Shown here: positions 15,115 through 19,095 of the stretch, piece by piece | Layout: each line of letters starts with the position of its first letter | How positions within the stretch are numbered: the stretch's first letter is position 1 | Source of the DNA: Methanoperedens sp049303315 | GTDB taxonomy: Archaea > Halobacteriota > Methanosarcinia > Methanosarcinales > Methanoperedenaceae | Assembly (NCBI GenBank): GCA_049303315.1 | Contig: JBAQMZ010000027.1 | Location: 1 to 19,095, forward strand | Direction: 5' to 3' | DNA: 19,095 bases | Translations under genes and position numbers: made by a program | The notes under the pieces: generated by a model | The model's input: the letters and a program-made list of their open reading frames with translations, nothing else | Database searches by the model: none | What the model was told of the DNA's origin: nothing

Positions 15115-16050
15115 TTATTTAGTGGCGCTAAATACTGTTTTTAAGCCAATCAAATCAACCAGGAATATGCTGAACCTCACCAGAACTGAAAAAGCCAATC
15201 CCATTGCCGATGGAATTCCAAACAACGAAAAAACAACAATCACTCCGCCCTCCATTAATCCAAGTCCGGCAGGCGACACTGGTACGAACATCAGGATAGT
15301 AATTAGCGGATGCAGTAAAAAGAAAGTAAAAAATGAAAGTTCGATACCTATAGCTTTACCAAGATAAAACCACTGAAATGCTGCAAGAACCCATCCTATC
15401 AGATACAATGCTAAAATGGTTTTAATGCTGCCTTTTACCTTGATATTGTGTTCCTTAAAAGATGAGAGGTTTTCTGTGAATTTATTGAAAAACGGCAGTT
15501 TACGAATGAATTTAGATGTCAGGTTTTCATCATGCCATGAGATAACCAACATTGATATTCCTGCCATCAAAATAAGAACAGCACCGATACTCATTGAAAT
15601 TAGCAGGTTCTCGCTGATGGATGAGATGGTAGATATGTAGAATACGGCAGTGATAGCGCCGCCCACTTTAAGGATAAATTCCATTCCCTGCGGCGCAAAG
15701 ATACATGCCATCCCGTCAGTTATCCGCACCCCTGCATTTTTTTTCAAAATCGACGGAGTTAAAAAATATCCGCCACGTCCCGGAGTGATATCCCCAACAA
15801 CCATTCCTCCCATATGCGAAAGAAGAACCGCTGGATATTTTATATCGTATCCGATTTTTTTAAGCAGGTAGAACAGGCGTGTGGAAAGGACAATGTTCAA
15901 GCCGAGATAGGCAAGGCATGCAAGGATGAAAAATAAAAGATTTGTTTTTTTGAGAACCGAGACCACTTCATCAAAGTTTAGTTTTTTTAAAATAAAAGCA
16001 ATAAGTGCTATGCCGATGATTACTTGAAGAATTATCCTTAGGGTTTTCAT
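15115..16050 (-). CDS. LPG-synthase transmembrane / AglD-type membrane protein
   Basis: A 311-residue integral membrane protein with about eight hydrophobic helices (for example ~5-22, 38-58, 125-148, 152-170, 213-232, 240-262, 266-300). It matches the lysylphosphatidylglycerol-synthase transmembrane region (UPF0104). Family landmarks include GDITPGRGGYFLTPSIL (residues ~92-108) and PVSPAGLGLMEGGVIVVFS near the C-terminus. Relatives include the membrane part of AglD-like proteins involved in archaeal N-glycosylation and MprF-like flippases. Without a soluble domain, lipid or lipid-sugar translocation is the most that can be inferred. It starts 28 nt after the metallopeptidase stop, so it is likely part of the pgk transcript. 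Confidence 0.8.
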   Translation of the reverse strand: MKTLRIILQVIIGIALIAFILKKLNFDEVVSVLKKTNLLFFILACLAYLGLNIVLSTRLFYLLKKIGYDIKYPAVLLSHMGGMVVGDITPGRGGYFLTPSILKKNAGVRITDGMACIFAPQGMEFILKVGGAITAVFYISTISSISENLLISMSIGAVLILMAGISMLVISWHDENLTSKFIRKLPFFNKFTENLSSFKEHNIKVKGSIKTILALYLIGWVLAAFQWFYLGKAIGIELSFFTFFLLHPLITILMFVPVSPAGLGLMEGGVIVVFSLFGIPSAMGLAFSVLVRFSIFLVDLIGLKTVFSATK

Positions 16051-16078
16051 TCTGCGGTCGTAATATTATCCTTCAAGG

Positions 16079-16693
16079 TTAAATGTTTCGCATGATATTC
16101 ACGGTTTTAGAACGGGGAATGCGTATCATATCGCCGTAGATAGCGCCGTATCTGCGTTTCAATTCGGAATATTTGTATTTTAAAAACTCGCCCAATTCGG
16201 GATGGGCAGTTGATTTGATATATTCATCAGTGTAAACATTGATAAGCTCATCATATTTTTTTCTTGAACTGCCGTGGGCGTAATTCTTGCACTGGAATCG
16301 CCTTATATCCCCGTTAAATAAAGGAGAGATGTGATGTAATTCATGCAATACCGTGGAAAGTTTTGTCTTAAGGTTGCCGTGATTCAGGAACCGCGGCAGA
16401 TGGAAATATACGATATAAAGGATGTTGTTTCCGTTAATATTGACCTCGGGAGCGATATATTCTATTCCGCGGGCAATTCTGGTTTTAGAACCATCTTCAA
16501 ACCTCATGGGTCTTAATTTTGCAACAACGCCGTTGCTTCTTCCATTGGATGGGGATATTGCAACGAGGACATTATCCGGTCTTATGTGGCAAAAAAACGG
16601 ATGGGTGTTAACAACGTCTTTCACAAGCAGGGTCATATTGCCTGTGAAATCAAAACCCGTTGCGCTATTTTTTCCTGAATTTCCTGGCAGCAT
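16079..16693 (-). CDS. Putative metallopeptidase with HELHH motif
   Basis: A 204-residue soluble protein with a zincin-type HELHH at 117-121, within a longer block that ends in a further His140 (CKNYAHGSSRKKYDEL). The layout resembles a small archaeal family of 'putative metallopeptidases', in which a few N-terminal strands lead to HE(L)xH and a downstream His; the substrate is unknown. The ATG at 16693 lies inside the end of pgk, giving a 29-nt overlap. An in-frame ATG at 16636 would avoid the overlap but would cut off FDFTGN, which looks like the first structured strand. I therefore prefer the longer form, with moderate certainty. Confidence 0.68.
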   Translation of the reverse strand: MLPGNSGKNSATGFDFTGNMTLLVKDVVNTHPFFCHIRPDNVLVAISPSNGRSNGVVAKLRPMRFEDGSKTRIARGIEYIAPEVNINGNNILYIVYFHLPRFLNHGNLKTKLSTVLHELHHISPLFNGDIRRFQCKNYAHGSSRKKYDELINVYTDEYIKSTAHPELGEFLKYKYSELKRRYGAIYGDMIRIPRSKTVNIMRNI

Positions 16694-17888
16694 CCTTTAA
16701 TGCCTCAATTCCGGGCAGTTTTTCACCAGCTAAGAAATCAATGCAAGCGCCTCCGCCCGTGCTCACATGAGAGAATTTACTGGAAATGCCCATCTGTTCG
16801 GCTGCAGCGGCAATGTGACCGCCACCTATTACCGAGAATCCCGATTTTGCTCCGGCTTTTATGAGTTCCTGGGTCCCGAGGGCGAAAGCATCCTTCTCAA
16901 AAACCCCGGCAGGACCGTTCATTACAACCGTCCTGGCGCTGCTTATTTCTTCTGAGAATTTGACCATCGTCTCAATGCCTATGTCATGGATGGGCAATTC
17001 CGTGTTCAGGTTGTGCACTTTTTCTTCCACGCGTTCATCATTTTTATTAAGCGCCACATCCACCGGAAGCCCGATATTTTTCTTAAAACGTGAAAGAAGC
17101 CCGCGGGCTATCTCTACCTGCGGCAAATAACCCTGTTTATCAATAAAATTCATATTCGAGCTTCCTATTTTCACGCCTGAAGCTGCAAGAAATACATTTG
17201 CCACTACCCCTGTTACAAGCACCCTGTCCGCGCAGCCCTTCTCAAGTACGTTTTTTGTGACTTTGATGGAGTCATCGACCTTCGTGCCGCCAAGCACGTA
17301 TATACACGGGCGGTCGTTGCAGGATAATCCCCTGTTAAGCGAGTCGATTTCCTTTTCCATTACCCTTCCTGCTATGCTTGGCAATACTTCGGTAAAACCC
17401 GTGACTGAAAGATGAGACCTGTGGGAAACAGAAAAGGCATCGTTCATAAAAATATCGCAAATGGGCGAAAGCCGCTTTACCATGTGTGTCCTTGTATGTT
17501 CTTTCGGCGTGCGCTCAAGCGATTCTTCAGAATAAAAGCGGGTATTTTCAAGCAATATGATATCGCCTGTGCCCATTCTTTTTATAGAATTGACTGCGTG
17601 GGAACCGAATATATCATCGACATAATCCACATTCCTGCGCATCATTTTCGATAATTGTCTTGAATGGGGCTCCATGGTTGTAAAATCGCTCTTGCCGGGG
17701 CGGCTCTGGTGTGATAAGATTACGACTTTTGATTCTTCAAGCTCCCTGAGGGTTGTAAGGTGGCTCCTGAACCTGCTATCGTCAAGAATCGTCCCGTTCG
17801 GGTCCATCGGCGAGTTGAGGTCGAGCCTGCATAAAACGGTTTTCCCTTTTGTGTTAATGTCATCCAGTGTAAGGTAATCACGCATCAT
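16665..17888 (-). CDS. pgk: Phosphoglycerate kinase
   Basis: A 407-residue archaeal-type phosphoglycerate kinase, which interconverts 1,3-bisphosphoglycerate and 3-phosphoglycerate with ADP/ATP. The N-domain substrate site is RLDLNSP (21-27), with LSHQSRPGK and LLENTRFY as the basic patch. The hinge and nucleotide region has VLGGTKVDDSIKV, and the C-domain has the nucleotide loops NGPAGVFE and VSTGGGACIDFL. The length is normal for archaeal Pgk. Two consecutive ATGs begin the frame, and the first (17888) is used here. In a methanogen-like archaeon it would act mainly in gluconeogenesis. Downstream genes overlap or follow closely, so it probably heads a three-gene transcript. Confidence 0.95.
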   Translation of the reverse strand: MMRDYLTLDDINTKGKTVLCRLDLNSPMDPNGTILDDSRFRSHLTTLRELEESKVVILSHQSRPGKSDFTTMEPHSRQLSKMMRRNVDYVDDIFGSHAVNSIKRMGTGDIILLENTRFYSEESLERTPKEHTRTHMVKRLSPICDIFMNDAFSVSHRSHLSVTGFTEVLPSIAGRVMEKEIDSLNRGLSCNDRPCIYVLGGTKVDDSIKVTKNVLEKGCADRVLVTGVVANVFLAASGVKIGSSNMNFIDKQGYLPQVEIARGLLSRFKKNIGLPVDVALNKNDERVEEKVHNLNTELPIHDIGIETMVKFSEEISSARTVVMNGPAGVFEKDAFALGTQELIKAGAKSGFSVIGGGHIAAAAEQMGISSKFSHVSTGGGACIDFLAGEKLPGIEALKDAARKFRKK

Positions 17889-17917
17889 ATTAGAGGTGGT
17901 TTAATTCTCAGAGGATG

Positions 17918-17925
17918 CTATAAAC
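17918..17925 (-). promoter_or_regulatory. TATA-like box for pgk
   Basis: The minus strand reads GTTTATAGC, centred about 34 nt upstream of the pgk ATG, predicting a leader of under 10 nt. No Shine-Dalgarno is present; the bases upstream of the ATG read CCACCTC, the anti-SD sense. Confidence 0.45.
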
Positions 17926-18013
17926 ATAACGATAACAAGGGAAGATTTACTGAAAAATATAACCGCAGAGGATTTCGATTAACTTGTAATTTTCCCTGAT
18001 ATTCGAGCATATT

Positions 18014-18025
18014 ATGAATATTCAT
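18014..18025. repeat. 12-bp perfect palindrome near IS left end
   Basis: ATGAATATTCAT is a perfect palindrome in the 202-nt gap between pgk and the transposase stop. It is AT-rich, so chance is possible. If the tentative IS boundary at 17968 is right, it lies inside the element, downstream of the transposase gene, where it could be a transcription stop or subterminal site. Confidence 0.3.
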
Positions 18026-18090
18026 GCCTATGCTGCCTCCGTTTCTCATTTTTTCTTTAATTTGCATGTTTTATCAGATAGCTACCGCTA

Positions 18091-19032
18091 TTATATCCCC
18101 TGTTTCCTGAGAGTCAAGAGTTGAAATAGGTTGAATCCAAATGATGCAAATACCATTTTAACAGTGACTCTTGCTACCGTTGTAACCATTATGTGCCCTG
18201 AGTTGAATACATTCTTAATCACAGCATATGGCCTTTCTCCAGGTGCTCGTTTCCTGCTAATTCGTTTATTACGCAAAATATCCCAGATACCGATGGGATG
18301 ACCCCTAACAGACCGCCTCATTGTTGCACTATATCCCTTTGAGGTAGCACCAAAATATCCCTTATCTTTGTATGCTACTTCTCCTGGTTTTGTTAGATCC
18401 ACTTGAGTGTCATGAACCGATGCAGTGGTTGTTTCGATATTTCTTATGAGACCATAATCGAGATCGGACTTCGAGTGAAGTTTGTATCCGAAATAGGATT
18501 TGCTGTTCTTTTTTGTCCAGGTTCCGTCTTTACTTCTTCGTGTTTTTGCCTCATTTCCACGTGGTTTATCCGCTTTTGCATGCCCAGGATCTGAGGTTAT
18601 GAACGTTGCGTCCTGGATTACTCCTTTCTTTACCTTCAACCCTTTTGCGTCAAGCTGTCGCTGTAATTCTTGCCAGATTTTCTTATCTCTACCTGTTTTA
18701 CTTAATCGTTCTCTAAAAATCCACACGGTCGAATAATCTGGTATAGTATCGGGAAAGCCTAAAAACTTGCGAAAGGATATCCGGTCAGTGATTTGTCTTT
18801 CAAGCTCGGGGTCAGACAGACCATGCCACTCCTGTAAAACCAGGATTTTTATCATGATGATTTCATCGATGTTTGGGCGTCCACCTTTCTCTGTTTTATT
18901 ATCGTACATATCTTTCACTATCGGTCGAAAGGCTTCCCAGTTGATCAATGTGTCAATCTCGGATAATTTATCTCCTAAAACTTTCACTCGCTCATACTCT
19001 TCTCTAAATGCAAAATCTATGAATGATGCCAT
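18091..19032 (-). CDS. IS5-family DDE transposase
   Basis: A 313-residue transposase. An N-terminal helical DNA-binding region (~50-110, GGRPNIDEIIMIKILVLQ and FLGFPDTIPDYSTVW) fits the IS5/IS1182-like N-domain. The catalytic triad is complete: Asp141 in GVIQDATFI, Asp223 in AYKDKGYFG and Glu266 in PGERPYAVIKNVF, with the typical K-x-Y-F-G-Y-K-L-H strand between the first two. No frameshift or stop interrupts it, so it may be active. The frame starts with MASFIDFAFREEYERV at the ATG at 19032, which matches other family members' N-termini in kind. It carries no passenger gene. Confidence 0.93.
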   Translation of the reverse strand: MASFIDFAFREEYERVKVLGDKLSEIDTLINWEAFRPIVKDMYDNKTEKGGRPNIDEIIMIKILVLQEWHGLSDPELERQITDRISFRKFLGFPDTIPDYSTVWIFRERLSKTGRDKKIWQELQRQLDAKGLKVKKGVIQDATFITSDPGHAKADKPRGNEAKTRRSKDGTWTKKNSKSYFGYKLHSKSDLDYGLIRNIETTTASVHDTQVDLTKPGEVAYKDKGYFGATSKGYSATMRRSVRGHPIGIWDILRNKRISRKRAPGERPYAVIKNVFNSGHIMVTTVARVTVKMVFASFGFNLFQLLTLRKQGI

Positions 19033-19095
19033 ACAAACTAAATATAGTTATTATGTATTAAATATTTCGATTCTATCTGGTTTTTCGAAATTCTC

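Larger units (their letters stand above)
17968..19095. mobile_element. IS5-family insertion sequence (ends tentative)
   Basis: The intact DDE transposase gene at 18091-19032 defines an IS element. Searching the flanks, the left sequence GAGGATTTCGATTAAC (17968-17983) matches the inverted right sequence GAGAATTTCGAAAAAC (from 19095 back to 19080) at 13 of 16 positions. Both begin with GAG, as IS5-family ends often do. The implied length of ~1.13 kb suits a 313-residue transposase. The right end coincides with the window edge, so the true end may lie beyond it, and no target duplication can be checked. Confidence 0.45.

Noticed and set aside
18075..18081. CAGATAG inverted in the right flank (19073-19079) as IS ends
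   Set aside because: Only 7 bases match, and the arms are not extended; the GAG-starting pair is longer and better placed.
1..19095. CRISPR arrays, tRNA or rRNA genes
   Set aside because: No regularly spaced repeats and no clover-leaf or rRNA signature were seen anywhere in the window.

Overview
This window looks like chromosomal DNA of a methanogen-related archaeon (Euryarchaeota/Halobacteriota). An assignment near Methanosarcinales or 'Candidatus Methanoperedens' is an inference from gene content and cannot be proven here. Supporting signs are a class I HMG-CoA reductase for isoprenoid lipids, an archaeal-type phosphoglycerate kinase, membrane-tethered winged-helix regulators, COG1361-type exoproteins, and TATA-like boxes about 25-30 nt upstream of predicted starts with very short leaders and few Shine-Dalgarno sites.

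Layout. (1) 1-1000: an intergenic stretch with a purine-rich dispersed repeat, then a vapB-vapC toxin-antitoxin pair on the minus strand. (2) 1108-3221: an overlapping pair, an MFS transporter and a YdjM-type membrane metal-dependent hydrolase. (3) 3291-7423, minus strand, transcribed right to left: a membrane-anchored winged-helix regulator, a small membrane-anchored protein, an ABC ATPase, a large exported COG1361-like protein and a MacB/FtsX-type permease. The last four are joined by 4-bp ATGA overlaps. (4) 7517-8008: the 3' remnant of a GT28/MurG-like glycosyltransferase, cut off where a plus-strand glycan operon begins. (5) 8140-11125: a UDP-galactopyranose-mutase-like flavoprotein, a GT4 and a GT2, all overlapping, facing a PHP-domain phosphoesterase (11172-12038). 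(6) 12247-15025, minus: an acetylserotonin-OMT-like methyltransferase, hmgA and a DsrE-like protein. (7) 15115-17888, minus: phosphoglycerate kinase, an overlapping HExxH putative metallopeptidase and an LPG-synthase/AglD-type membrane protein. (8) 17968-19095: an apparently intact IS5-family insertion sequence, with tentative terminal inverted repeats at the window edge.

The genes suggest two systems worth attention. One is an ABC export or stress unit that carries a COG1361-like exoprotein where bacteria would have the MacA adaptor. The other is a compact glycan or glycolipid module inserted beside a broken glycosyltransferase. A 61-bp repeat occurs twice (6835-6895 and 12165-12225, 55/61 identical without gaps), each time just past the stop codon of a minus-strand gene.
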